DNA of 64,000 nucleotides from Fomes fomentarius (Eukaryota > Basidiomycota > Agaricomycetes > Polyporales > Polyporaceae). A model generated the notes under the pieces. It ran no database searches and had not been told where the DNA came from. It saw only the letters and a list, made by a program, of their open reading frames with translations. A program made the translations under genes and the position numbers. Below are positions 43,838 through 54,912 of this stretch, piece after piece. The stretch is taken from contig JABYQN010000002.1 of assembly GCA_022606135.1 (NCBI GenBank), positions 3,286,001 through 3,350,000 on the forward strand, given 5' to 3'. Position 1 is the stretch's first letter, and the number at the start of each line of letters is the position of its first letter.

Positions 43838-46247
43838 ATGCACTCAGAGTCCTCTCTGCACAAAAGACAAGACTCTGCCTCAGGTGAGCACCCCCTAAAC
43901 ACGCCCCACCTTTCCGCTATCCGCCGCCAATCGTCAGTCTTCATATCTATCCCTCAACAATCCGCCTCAACCTCCAACGTGAGGCGTATGCCTGGTCAGT
44001 TCCTTGATTGCTTTCACTCTCCCCGACCCCGACTGACCTTCTGCCCCTCTGTCCTCCTCTCCACAGCCCACTCGCCCTCCTCCACAATCCTTTCTTGACT
44101 GCCCTCGTCGTCCAACGCCTCATTCATGTCGTCCCCGCTTCCACCTTCGTCCCCTCCCCCTTCTTCTCTTCCTTCCGTTTCTCAGTCTGCCACTGACTCT
44201 ATCCCCCCTACCTCTCCCCCCTCCTCCCTTCCGCCCACGCTCACTTCCGCGTCCCAACAAATATCCCCGACGTCCATCTCTACTGGGAACCCCACCGATG
44301 CCTCAACCTCCGCTCCTCCGCCCACCTCCCATCCCTCAACCTCCGCTCCTCCGACCACCGCCCATCCCTCAACCTCCACAATAGCCCCGTCCACGACCGC
44401 ATCAACACCATCTTCTCCACCCTCCGAACAGTCTTCTCCTACTAGTCAGGCACCCTCTTCCTCCAGCTCCGACAATATTCCTCTGCCCACTTCGCTTCCC
44501 CCTTCTATTGGTATTTCTTCTTCGGCATCCTCCTCACCTCCGTAAGTCCCGGTCCGTCCCTTCCCTCGCTCCATCCAGTTTCACACCCCTCTTGCAGTCC
44601 CACCATGGCGTCCACCACCTCTTCGTCCACCAGCGACGACTCATCGCCGCCCACCTCCTCCAGCACAACAACCGATCCCCCTTCATCCTCCCCAACCTCT
44701 GCCCCCCCGAGCTCCTCTCTGACATCTTCCCCAACCACCAGCCCGCCCACATCCACTCCAACGAGTGATTCCGCCAGCACGGACCCTTCTACCACGTCTG
44801 ACCCTCCGTCCTCAAGTCCATCCTCCAGTCCACCATCGTCCAGTCCATCGTCCTCGAGCCCATCGTCCGTTCCACCGACCAGTGTGGTCACGACTGTAAC
44901 CACACAACCTCCGGATTCAGGCTCCAGTTCGTCCACATCTTCTCAGCCTCTTCCAGATATGCCTGTGACAAACACAGTGACTGTGATAGATAGCTCTCCA
45001 GGCGTATCCTCTCCCCCTACTGCAACGTGAGTGCTACTCCACTCAATAGCAACGCGATCGCGACTCTGACGCCTAAGCTCAACCGAAAGGACCACATTGC
45101 AATCAACAGTCTTCGTCACCACTACGAATAGCGCAGGGCAAACCGTCACTAGTGCTCCACCTTTCGTCACGGAGACCTTGACTAGGACCAACAGCGATGG
45201 GTCTCCAAGTGTTGTGACTATCATTGCCGGAAACCCTACACCCATTACCACTAATGACAATGCCACCCAGTCTTCAGAGTAAGCTTCAGTCCTGACCTCC
45301 CGGCGGTGATGTGAGAAATCCAATTCACCTCCACCACAGGAAGTTTTTCCGGAACAAGGGTGCAGTTGCAGGGGTCTTCCTGATTGTTGGCCTTGCCGCC
45401 GCATCTCTCATCCTATTCCTCATCTTCTACATTCGACGAAGACGACGCAACCAAAGGCTCGAACACGACACTGCGGTGGCATCGACGCTCGCTGCAGCCG
45501 GCTTCAATCGTCGTCCTCTCGATGACGACGATGAGAAGGGAGAGCGGCGCACATCCGCACCCTCGGCATTGGGCAGCTCTAGCTTCACCTCAGGAGCCAT
45601 GCTCGTTGGCGGCAATACTGGCGGCGCCCGTCCACCTACTGCGGAAGGCAACACAGCTCCGTCTACTCCAGGGACTGCGATAGACTTTGACCCCTATGCG
45701 GCTTATGGGACTGTTCATCCTCCGCCTGCCGCCGTTTTCCCCGTACAGAACCGCAGGGACGGCTACATGCCCGCAAGAACATCGAGCCCGCCTCCTGCAG
45801 CGTACAATCGGCCGCACACGCACAGCACCAGTACGAGTACGAGCTCGATGGGATATGGGCACGCTACGAAGGCGAGCATCGGAAGCACGGAGCCTCTTCT
45901 CACGGGATACTACAGTGGCGTCCCTACGGAGCCACCGACCCCTGCTATGGGCCCGACGCTCAATCTGACAGGTGGGAGTGGTGTAAATGCTGAGCGGACG
46001 AGAGATGGAGGAGCTGCCCCTGAGCGAAATTCTACGTCGACGACGACCACGAGCAGTATGTATTCTGCGGATGATGAATCAGAAGTGCTCGAGGAGCGGC
46101 CGAAACTGATTGTACGTGCCTGGCGCGGTTCGCGATGACGATTTACTGACGATTTGCTCTGGGCCCGCGGTATAGGTGAGAAATATGACGATAGACGATA
46201 TCTCGAGGGAGAACTCGAAACGTGACGTCAATGATATTACGACTTAG
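43838..46247 (+). CDS. Ser/Thr/Pro-rich one-pass membrane protein, putative wall sensor (B)
   Basis: This has the same design as the gene at 34083-37580. Exons are 43838-43883 (MHSESSLHKRQDSAS), 44067-44541, 44598-45026, 45077-45281, 45340-46111 and 46176-46247; all join in frame with GT-AG. About 350 residues of Ser/Thr/Pro, likely O-glycosylated, precede TVFVTTTNSAGQTVTSAPP. The membrane helix is KGAVAGVFLIVGLAAASLILFLIFYI, then RRRRRNQR. The cytosolic tail is acidic then Ser-rich, with DDESEVLEERPKLIVRN, and ends SKRDVNDITT at TAG 46245. No signal peptide precedes the Ser-rich part; insertion may use the helix itself. A wall-stress or adhesion role is inferred from architecture only. Confidence 0.8.
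44301..44379 (+). repeat. 33-bp minisatellite inside the Ser/Thr-rich gene
   Basis: Two 33-bp units (44301-44333, 44334-44366) and a partial third encode STSAPPPTSHP, STSAPPTTAHP and STST. Because the unit is a multiple of three, length changes keep the frame, as in fungal adhesins. Confidence 0.85.
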
Positions 46248-47142
46248 GGTACGGTGAACCCACGAATACTGACTGCTATATCTCCTGCTCCCTTTACCAG
46301 TACCATCACCGTTAGTATCGCCCGCCCTCGTCGTGCCTTTCCATATAGTGTCACTATTCACGCTTTGATTTGCTACTGTCGCGCGCGCGGTTGCATAATT
46401 TTCGGTCACCACCCACTCATTTTGCATTTACGATTCCTTCCTCGCATCTCCCCTCCCCCACCCCGCCCCGCATCATTCACATCCACCAGCTTACATCTGT
46501 ACGTTAGGACGTTAGTTGTCTCATTCTGTGCATCTCATCTCATCTCAAGCTGCTGCATCGCCCATGGACTTGGTTCTGTAGCTGCGGCCTGAACGGATGG
46601 ACTTTTGGGTATCATGTACAACTTGATCATCTTCTCTTCCTCCCTGACTCCTCCCTGACCCTTCCCTAACTCTTCATGCCGGCCTATTGGTACGACACGC
46701 GGATGCGCGGGTACTGTGTAACTCGTGTACCTTTTGTGCCCGGGTGCACGATCCACGAGGACGATGGACTGTTAAACGGACCGGTGACTCCTTCCTAAAA
46801 GGACCTTCTTCGCAAGGACGTTGACGTTCCGTGCTAGACTGTACGTATAGGTACATAACATAATACATGCTTCGTTAGAATAGAACGAGGACAAGAACGA
46901 TCCATGTCCGCCTCCATTGACATCGCCGCCATGGACGTCGCGACTTCGACTTCTTCGAACAGGCACGGAATAGCCTACAGGCTTAAGTTCGCGGCCGGCT
47001 CGGCGTTCGCGTGCGTGATGCTTTTTTTTTTCATTCTTGGTACAAATACACTACTGATACAGAGCTGTATCCCGACGTTAAACTACGAGACAGATCATGC
47101 CATAGACTATGATGGTAATCCCCATTCATGAAGCATCAGATC
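46248..47142. other. Intergenic region
   Basis: This is about 0.9 kb. It holds a CGCGCGCG run near 46381, a CATCT repeat near 46530 and a T9 run near 47022. A 75-codon frame at 46904-47131 with a hydrophobic stretch crosses the T run and is not supported enough to call. Confidence 0.45.
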
Positions 47143-47532
47143 CTACAACAGCGTGTCGTCCTGCCTGAACCCGGTCAGGTATCCAGCGCACCGCGAAAGT
47201 GCAGTCAGCGAGACAAGGGAGCAAGACATCTGAGAGTGCTCTCTCTTACCTTCCGTTCCTCGCCGCGCGCGACCATGTCTGGGTTGCCCGTGACCCGCCC
47301 GGCGGCCTTCTCGACGTCGACAGAGCCTGTCGAAGTTGGCAAATATAAAGGTGAAGACAAAGATAAAGGTGAAAGTCGCGCGGGGCCCGTCAGAACCAGC
47401 TCGAAGGTCAACCTTCGAATGCCTACTCACCCTTCACCCTTGGGCCCAGTCGTGGGTGTAGTAGTGGCGGGATTTGTACTCGCCCGGCATGCCCTGGCCT
47501 TGCGTCCGCCCAGGGACGTTCGACGCGCCCAT
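47143..47532 (-). CDS. Small CsbD-like protein (tentative, frame problem)
   Basis: On the minus strand an exon at 47250-47326, bounded by acag and gtaaga, encodes GSVDVEKAAGRVTGNPDMVA then RGEERK. That matches the CsbD-like stress-protein pattern (short helical unit with a GRVTGNP-type turn). An upstream frame from ATG 47532 reads MGASNVPGRTQGQGMPGEYK, then SRHYYTHDWAQG. Their phases do not join with any visible GT donor; one more G in the GGG after CCCAA would fix it. The 3' exon could be GACGACACGCTGTTGTAG or start four bases earlier. CsbD proteins are small, soluble and stress-induced, of unclear biochemistry. The call is weak as a model but the exon content is suggestive. Confidence 0.4.
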
Positions 47533-48252
47533 GGTTGGTCACCGATGAACGCGCCTGGATAAAGGTAGTGCATAGTATGGATTGTGCGCGAGTTGAGTGT
47601 CGGTGGGCCAGATATCGATGCAAGTGGTTGGCGGTTGGCGGTTGGGAACGAACGGTGTTGTCGGACGGGGGGCGGGGAGAGTAAGTACTCAGTACTGAAT
47701 TGATTGTAACTTGAGCTTGAGAAATGCTCTTACCCTGCCAGTGGGTCGGATCGACGTTTGTATCCAGCCGAGACTGCGAGCTGGAGTGTCACTTAGTTCG
47801 AGTTGGGGTCGCGTGGAAATGACTCCGCGCTTGAAGATCAAGCGTATCCACGGTGGATACTCGGGAGAAGACAAGCTTAAGTCAAACGGCATTCGCGTTG
47901 GAGGACTAGGATCATGCTGCAGCTAAGCTCCTGGGCATGCGAACACTCTAAGAGCCCAGGAGCCAGGAGATAGTTTATGCAACGCCGAAATCAGTCAGGT
48001 TATGAAGGTGGAGATGCAGCTATGAGAGTGGTCAGCAGAAACCTTGTGGCAAGACGATTGAACGAACTGGACGTCAGAGGCCAGCATCCTTGCATTCCGG
48101 AGAACGCGGGAAACTGGCAAGTCCAAGGAGAAACACAGCCACTCACATATGGTGTCTCTGAGTCTCTGCACTGCCCGCCATGTTTCTGGTCGCTTCCTGC
48201 AGCCGAGTTACCAACTCTCACACAGTCTACCACCACCACCACCACCTCTGCA
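47533..48252. other. Intergenic region with a short hairpin
   Basis: A perfect 10-bp inverted repeat (GCTCCTGGGC at 47927, complement at 47954) has a 17-base loop. The frame of the next gene stays open upstream as far as 47977, so its start could be further 5'. An ACC triplet run lies at about 48230-48245. Confidence 0.5.
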
Positions 48253-49817
48253 ATGATAGTAGCAGACAGGAAGCATCCTCTGGGCTCCACTGAACCTGTC
48301 CTGTCGTCCCTTCCAGTTCCTGGTCCTTCAGTCACGCCAACGCCACCGTTGGATGACGCTGAAGCCCCCAAGTATACCGAACGCGCCTTCGAGAACGTGT
48401 ATATACCACCTGGAGGGGAGGAGCCCCCACCCGATTTCACTCCGTATGAAGCAGAATACTTCATATCTGGCAAGGAGATTGTCTCGCATGACTCACATCT
48501 GAACGAGGATGGTACGTCTTCCTTCTTCCCGCCATTATCGTGGTGGTTCGGGGAGGGAGCTCAAGTAGGAGAACCATACTCACTGGGTTGCCAGGCGAGG
48601 CGTTGTATCGTTTCCTCCTCTCACAATCGACGGCACGGCCGGAATACCGCATGCATGCTCGCGGAACACACTCTGAACATAGGACCCGGGTGGTCTCTCA
48701 CACCGACTCGAATGGGCATACCACACATAAAACAGAACAGTATACAGAGACTGTTACGGGTACGCAAGAGTCCAATGGTTTTTTTCATACGCAGCTGAAG
48801 ATCGATGGTCCCCAGACTTTGACTTCTACCTTGACCTTACGCCGTACATCGTCTACGGCCCTGTACATTGGAGCCTTCCCGATGCAGAGCCAGCCTACCG
48901 CGGAGGAATGGTCATGCAAGTCGACTCAAACGATCTTGCAGGCGACATCGAACGTGGGTTGCCATCGGGACGGCGCAAGGCTACTCGACAGGAGATCAAA
49001 GCTGCCAATGAGCGGAAGGACATTCGCAAGGCTTGTGGACTTCCTCCTTGGGTTCGAGTCGATCCGAAAGTATGGATGGAGATTTCAGGCTCTGCCATCC
49101 CTCCTCAGCCGGATGCCCCAACCGCTGAGCTTCCCGCGGTTCTCGAGTCGTCGAAAACTCTACGACAGTGGGCGGACGAGTACTGCGCGAGCGACAAGAC
49201 GTTGAAAGAATTCACATACACAAAGGTGCGTCTTCAGACCACCTTTCATCGTCCGCCGCTGAGCAAGTCTGCCCCAGATCGTTTATGGCTGGAATACAGC
49301 CAACTTGGAGCAGGCTGTGCGTGCTGCAATCCATTCAGTCTACAGTCACAGCATCTACGTGGACTTCCAAACGTCGAACCATAAGATCCGTATCCGCCCC
49401 GACAACCGATTCTCCCGCATGCTCTCGAACATGTGGATCAAGTTCCTGCTCTGGATCCTCCTCATCTACCCCTTCATCTGGCTATACAAGCGTTTCAGCG
49501 GCGGACGTTGGCAAGTGTGCGGTGGTGCTTACGCGCTGAAGACGTGGCAACTGCAACCTCCCGGGACCGTCCCTCCTCCGAACTCCAACGACGGGCGCTG
49601 GCAGCAGACTCCGCAAGGGCTTGTCCATCTCATCGGTTATCGGGAAGGGGAATGGTTCCAGCAGTGGGAGGCTACTATCAGGGGTGCTGTTCGCAGACGG
49701 GTGCAGACACAGACTCCATTGGGATTGGGTGAATATGCTGAGGCTCCGCCGATCATGCTACTGGATGGTATACGGCCGACATTACCTTTTGTGCAGCCCT
49801 TCGTGGGCCGTAGATGA
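48253..49817 (+). CDS. Conserved fungal membrane protein, function unknown
   Basis: I recognise no named family. From ATG 48253 (MIVADRKHPLGSTEP) the protein runs through AFENVYIPPGGEEPPPDFTPYEAEYF and a splice at NEDG/EALYRFLL. A polar stretch with a THSEHRTRVV segment follows, and a second splice gives TVTDFDFYLDLTPYIVYGPVHW. A charged region then leads to KIVYGWNTANLEQAVRAAIHSVY. Near the C terminus a membrane helix, WIKFLLWILLIYPFIWLYKRF, is followed by a Trp-rich domain (GGRWQVCGGAYALKTW, EGEWFQQWEATIRGAV) and the end FVQPFVGRR, stop TGA 49815. The topology suggests a tail-region anchor with large cytosolic flanks. A decayed second copy lies just downstream, so this is a locally duplicated gene. 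Confidence 0.72.
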
Positions 49818-50159
49818 TTGTGCTCTCGTACTTCGTTAGCTGATGGTCTATGACAGGTTGTATGCTTATATGTGGGCTTGCTAGCCCTTGATCATAATCG
49901 CTCTTTACTGGCTTCCTCCTCCAGATGGCTTAGCCTAAGGTTTACCACGAGCATTTGGGTGCATACAGCTTGCGCACGTTCCTCTTGTAAAACGGACGCG
50001 TGTAGGCGAGGAGAGAAGCACTTTCCTCTTTGCCTTCTCGCTACATGTCCCAGCTAGCTGCGAACAGTCAACTAGTAGAACAAGTCTGACACAACGACTT
50101 ATCATCTGCTCATGATACTCAGAGACAGGTCGACGGTCGGGATACGGAATGAATACCGG

Positions 50160-50600
50160 AGAAAGCAGAATGCCACGAGGATCTATGAGACCCAAGGCAA
50201 ATCACCCTCACATGAATCTCTCTTGAATCAGGATGGTAAGTATCGTGTCAATATCTCAATGGTGCATTGAAGGGTGCCACTCTCGTACTATCTTCGTGTC
50301 ACGGGAACATACGTTAGGAGGACCGTCACTCTCGAAACCAACGGGAGGAGGGAGACAAATTTCAAGGTGGTTGTCGGTGCGTGGCATATCATCATTACGC
50401 TTTAGTTTCCACTAATCACGAGCCGGGACGCCAGACTTTGACTTCTGCATTGACTTTACGCCCTGACAATGTGGCAGCTGCCGCCGCAGTACCGCCGCCG
50501 CTCAATGTCAACGCCTGAGTGGACGCAGATGTGAACGCGCTGGAAGCTAACACGGTCAGCGCGCAGTGGGCGGATCGCAAGTATGTCAGGTTCGACAGGC
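50160..50600 (+). pseudogene. Decayed tandem copy of the upstream membrane protein gene
   Basis: Segments of the 48253-49817 gene recur here in order. A donor context resembling AATCAGGATGGTAAGT matches the first splice of the intact gene. A frame with GTYVRRTVTLETNGRRE parallels THSEHRTRVV onward. After a ccag acceptor (near 50433), DFDFCIDFTP parallels DFDFYLDLTP but meets TGA at once. Further on, AQWADRK parallels RQWADEY. The membrane helix and C-terminal domain are missing. This is a broken partial duplicate, not an active gene. Confidence 0.7.
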
Positions 50601-51086
50601 CGCTATGCAGGTAACGGAAATTGCTATAGAATGCCTACCGCAGGCACATGTCAGACTCCTGTGGCATCTTGTTGAGCTTGGCTCGTATGTAGTTGACATT
50701 CATGAACTTACTTGCTGTATCGAGTCGTGGCTTGCATTTTTGATGACACCACACTGTATGAGCATCTGAATGACATGATGTTTGTGGACGCTTTGGAATT
50801 TTGAGTATTCAGCGGCGACTCGCGGACTATGAACGGGGGGATAATTTACATAAACGAGCAGTTAGATGTTGGGGTTCTAAGCTGATTAAGTAGATGCAGA
50901 AAGGGGTGATCGTGGGTGGACAATAAATGCACGGATGTCGGTGGGGCGCAACAGCAACGAGAACGTGAGCAAAGAGCAGGTGGGTAGTGGCACACAAGAT
51001 GATGCTATGCTAGAAGGATAAAGACTGGAGAGAATGAAAAGAAGGTAAAGGTGTCCAGCCTATCCACCTGACGACTGACATAACGT
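50601..51086. other. Intergenic region
   Basis: This is about 0.5 kb between the pseudogene and the stop of the GT31 gene. No gene or repeat is seen. Confidence 0.4.
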
Positions 51087-54000
51087 CTAGCTATTGGCCC
51101 AGTCCGGGTCCTTGCGGATTCTACGCACCATTGTCCGCGTGTGCGTACGTGTCAAAGTCGTTTCCGTCGAAACCGACTCCGACGCCGTGCCAACGCTCGT
51201 GGGTGCGGGACTCTCTGGCTCTGTCACTGTCTCCTTAGCGTCGTCACCGCCCGAGCCTTCGCTCGGTTCAGGTTTTGGCTGCCGCTCATGCCCGTGTGGG
51301 TCCTCCACGGCGCCCTCGAGCGGGGTCACATCCTCTCCATACAGCAGCGCGGCCGCCGTCTCGAGGAACCACATGTGCTTCTTAATGAAGTGGACGACAA
51401 CCGTTCCGCCGACACGCTCGCCAAGATAGCGCTTTACACGGCCCTCGCGGTACTTCCACGCGAGCTCGGGAGTCATGAAGCCATCTACGGAACAATCAGC
51501 GATCAAGTCGCAGGTTTACGGGAGAGGATGAACTAGAGATAAACGAAGAGATGCGCACCATCATGCACAAGCGACATGTCACTGCCTTCCACGAGCGCCT
51601 CGATGCTGTGGTCGAGCGAGAGATCCGACATCGGTAGTGAGTAACGCACGCCAAACTTCGACACCGTCGAGTGCGTCCACTTCTCTGGGGGCTCGATGTA
51701 CTGCCCCGGGGGCGACAGATACGCCGTGCTGGACGCCTCCGGCTTGGCGACTTGCTGGGCGAGCTTGTGCAAGTCCTGCATGACGCCCTCCTGCACCCGT
51801 TTCACCTCAGACGGGAACAGGAAGCCGTGTGAGTATCTGTCGGTTTTGTCAAAAGCAACACATGTATCAGCGTGTGACCAGATAGACACGTTGAATATCA
51901 AACTTACACAGTCCCTGCGCGCGGATGATCATAGATCCAGCAACGTTCACTTGACCACCGAATTTGTTGCGCACGTGGGTGGGCACGTATCCACTTGGAA
52001 GTCTGCTTGTCTTCGGCTCCGCGCGTCATAGTCTTCACTAAAGGATCAGAAGCCACCCAGTCCACCAGAGCGAAGCTCAGGGCATAAAGTTCGCCAGCCA
52101 TAAACCGATTCTTGACGAGATATCCCCAAAAGACGAGTGGATCAGGTGAAGGCGGATCCAAGGAGACGGGCGTGGATGCCGTAGCTGCCAGGACGGGCGG
52201 CGATCGGGTGAAATACGAAGGCAGAGTAACGTTGAAATACGCAGCAATCTGATTGTGGTCGACATTTTGCGTATTTTCGTTGTCTTCCCGGGCGTGAAAC
52301 TGCGATATGGTTTGCTTGCGGAGAGTCGGAGGCGGTGGAGTCGGCAGAGGCTCCTTATAGAGCTCAACGCGTAATCGTGCCTCAAGTTCGGCGAGCATGA
52401 CAAACGAATCGTCATCGGCTTTCACCACGAAGTCTGGTCGCACCCATGGTCGAGGGGATGAGCTGTCTAGCTGATCCCGTTGCGCGTGAATTGGATCGTG
52501 CAGTGCCAAAGTAGGCGCAGGATTCGTGGCGTTGAGGTAGGTGAAATTCGTGGGCACGTTGTCGAAATTGTCGAAGTACAGCGGAGGAACCCAGGAGTTG
52601 TTTGCAGCCCATGAGAAGAACGCGTGCGTCTTGCCATCGTTCATCCTCTCCGTGATTGGCAAGATCACCATGTCCTTGTATGCTGTGGAAGATGTCAAGG
52701 GTTGCACTAGAGGAACAGGTTGAAGACGAGACTTACTTTCCATCTCCAACTTCACTCGTCGCTCCCAGTCCTTCCTGGGTTGTCCCAGAATGAACCGCAC
52801 GACTGTCCGTGAAGTCCCAACTCCTCCATCACCCTTGCCCGCACCTTCCCTACTCCGCGCATGTCTAGCCCAGGTCGAACGCACCAACATCCTCCGTTCC
52901 ACAGATGTATCCATCGAGAATACCCCAACAAACACTCCTGCAGGCGCTAATGAATCAAGATCAGGCGGTAACGTTGGAAGTGTGACGTTTGTTGGTATCG
53001 GAGTCTTAAGGAATGCTGTTGGCGACAGATGTGGTGGGGGAGGACCAGCAGAGTGTTGAGGTAGTGTGCAGTACCCCCGCCATGGTAAAGGTTCCTTGTC
53101 GGGGTTAAGAATGTATATGAGGAGGAACGTGAGGGACACGCCAAAGATAGTTAGGAAAAGGAGAGTGAGCAGCTGCACAAGAGTCAAATCAGTATGCTAT
53201 GAACATGATCGAGAACACAGACAGCTGAAGGGCTGCGGCCCGCCCACGTCCAACGGTGAGAGTTGTCACCAGTGGCGTACACAGCGCAATGCGATACGGT
53301 CAGCGCAATGCGATACGGTCCGCGCAGCGCCTTCGAGGCCGATGAGCGGAGAAACCGCCGCACGTACGTCGGAGGCGCGCCGCGACGTGCGCACGGGGGA
53401 AGCATTGCCAGATGTCTGAGAAGCAGACGAAGCGAAGCAAAAGAACGGATTGGACGTACGATTGTGACTGGAGTCTTAGGAAAGAACGGATGGCGAATCA
53501 ACCTCCGAACGAGCCGCTTGCACGACCGCATTCCCCAGATAACATCTCTCCACCTCCGCCGCCGTCGCCATGGCTCGGAAGGGTCGCCGCCTAACGAGCG
53601 GGACCTCGAGCGCGAACTCGAGCCGAAAGAAAACAGCCATCTCCGCGGGCGCTCGCCTTCTCGCCAAGCTCGTGAGCGTCGTGGGGTACCGAGAAGGGGA
53701 GAACCGGGCTCGCTCTCGCTGTCCGAACTGCACGAGGACGTGCCGGAGTAATAGAATGGGAGCGGAGACGACGAGCGTGACGGCAAAGGCGTGTTCGTCG
53801 CGGTCGAGCACGGAGAGAGCGTCGCCTCACCGGCGCTAGGTGGATAGAGACGGGAGCGAGAGGAGGACCTCGGGGAGGCAGTGGGAGTACTGAGCTCGTC
53901 CTCGTCCTCGTCCTCGTCCTCATCATATGGGGCCACTGGGGGCTCAGGTTGGGAGTAGGACGAAGGGGGACATGCTTGGGGGGTTGAAGGACCGGGGTCT

Positions 54001-54104
54001 GTAAAGTCATCGTGAGGTTGGCCACGCTCCTCGAGGGCCGTTACAACGGTGAGTGGGACATTGGTTTGTGACGTGGGTGCGAAGAAGTCGCGCACAAACG
54101 ACAT
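51087..54104 (-). CDS. GT31-family glycosyltransferase
   Basis: This is a Golgi type II membrane enzyme of the beta-1,3-galactosyltransferase-like family. ATG 54104 opens a cytosolic region of about 210 residues: an acidic DEDEDEDEDE run near residue 65, Ser-rich stretches and an Arg-rich end. A first intron of about 290 bases (from gtacgt near 53461 to gcag near 53174) leads to the anchor LLTLLFLTIFGVSLTFLLIYIL. The lumenal domain shows VFVGVFSMDTSVERRMLVRSTWARHA, a retained-looking intron inside EME/TYKDM, ILPITERMNDGKTHAFFSWAAN and the DxD site FVVKADDDSFVM. GYLVKNRFMAGELYALSFALVDW and EDKQTSKW follow, then FLFPSEVKRVQEGV and a Ser/Pro-rich C terminus. Stop TAG 51087. The N-terminal extension is much longer than in animal enzymes. 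Donor sugar is inferred. Confidence 0.85.
53282..53319. repeat. Perfect 19-bp tandem duplication in intron 1 of the GT31 gene
   Basis: The unit CAGCGCAATGCGATACGGT occurs twice with no spacer and no mismatch, a recent slippage event in non-coding DNA. Confidence 0.85.
53895..53926 (-). repeat. GAC/GAG hexamer run encoding poly(Asp-Glu)
   Basis: CTCGTC repeats on the plus strand encode alternating Asp and Glu in the GT31 cytosolic tail. The run can change length without loss of frame. Confidence 0.75.
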
Positions 54105-54912
54105 GGCCCAGCTGTGGGTTTGGGAGATGATAGAGGACGCGAAAAGCCAGGTTGGCTGTCACGAGGCGGGAGAGGTATATGGGGAACAATGGGTCGAGGA
54201 AGTAGCCAGGGAGGATATTAAGCTTGCAGGAGGGCAGCCAGGGCAATGATGAATGGATTAACGGGCGGGATTAGAGGAGAAGAAGGGAGAGCAGAGCATT
54301 TACTTGACTGTAGCCAAGCCAAGCCGCCTCCGCCAATTCGTCCGCTTCCTGGGCGCCTCCGTCTTCTCATTGCCGGCTGTGACACTGTCCATCTGTCTCC
54401 ATCATCCGATGCAACCACCTCAATCAATTTTCCATCCTTGTCAATTTCCTACGTACGCACCATCGCATGTTAGTGCACTTATGTACATACGGCGCTGCCT
54501 AGGAAACGCTGGCAATGAATAATGTATGCTGCGCTGCGCGACCTGCCCCACAGTGCTGATTCCTGCGCAGTTCTGCAACACCGCCTTCAACCTCCTTTGA
54601 TCGACACCACCCAACGGTTGTGTTTCGCCGTCTCTGACTCTCTCCCAATAGGGCGGCGTACCATCAAAGCATGTGCGCTCATATGCGGCGATCACGACGA
54701 GAGATACTTCGGGAAGGCGACACGGTTCAGTTACAATGGTAATACTCCCGCAACACTCCGTACAAGTACACTATACACCCTAAAGTCCGGCTTCCTTCGT
54801 TAAATTGCGCCATCTTTCCCAAGCGACCTTCTGACTCTGAGAGTTGTTACACGAAATTGCGGCCCGCATAGCCCCGCAATGCCCATCGACTCGGTCGCTC
54901 CCGACTTGCCTA
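54105..54912. other. Intergenic region upstream of the GT31 gene
   Basis: This is about 0.8 kb that should hold the GT31 promoter and the 3' end of the GST-like gene. No clear TATA box is seen on the minus strand and no gene. Confidence 0.4.

Noticed and set aside
43126..43843. Overlapping minus-strand frames of 165 and 211 codons
   Set aside because: Two phases over the same DNA with repetitive Arg/Ser/Pro content; more likely promoter DNA of the gene at 43838.
46904..47131. 75-codon frame with one hydrophobic stretch
   Set aside because: It crosses a T9 run and has no supporting splice or homology; it could be a small membrane protein but evidence is too thin.
47927..47963. 10-bp hairpin as a terminator
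   Set aside because: Eukaryotic nuclear genes do not end at such hairpins and no T-run follows; kept only as a note in the intergenic entry.
52680..52740. Apparent insertion of SRLQPVPLVQPL in the GT31 protein
   Set aside because: It is an in-frame intron (gtaagt to cacag); removal gives EMETYKDMVILPI, the expected sequence.
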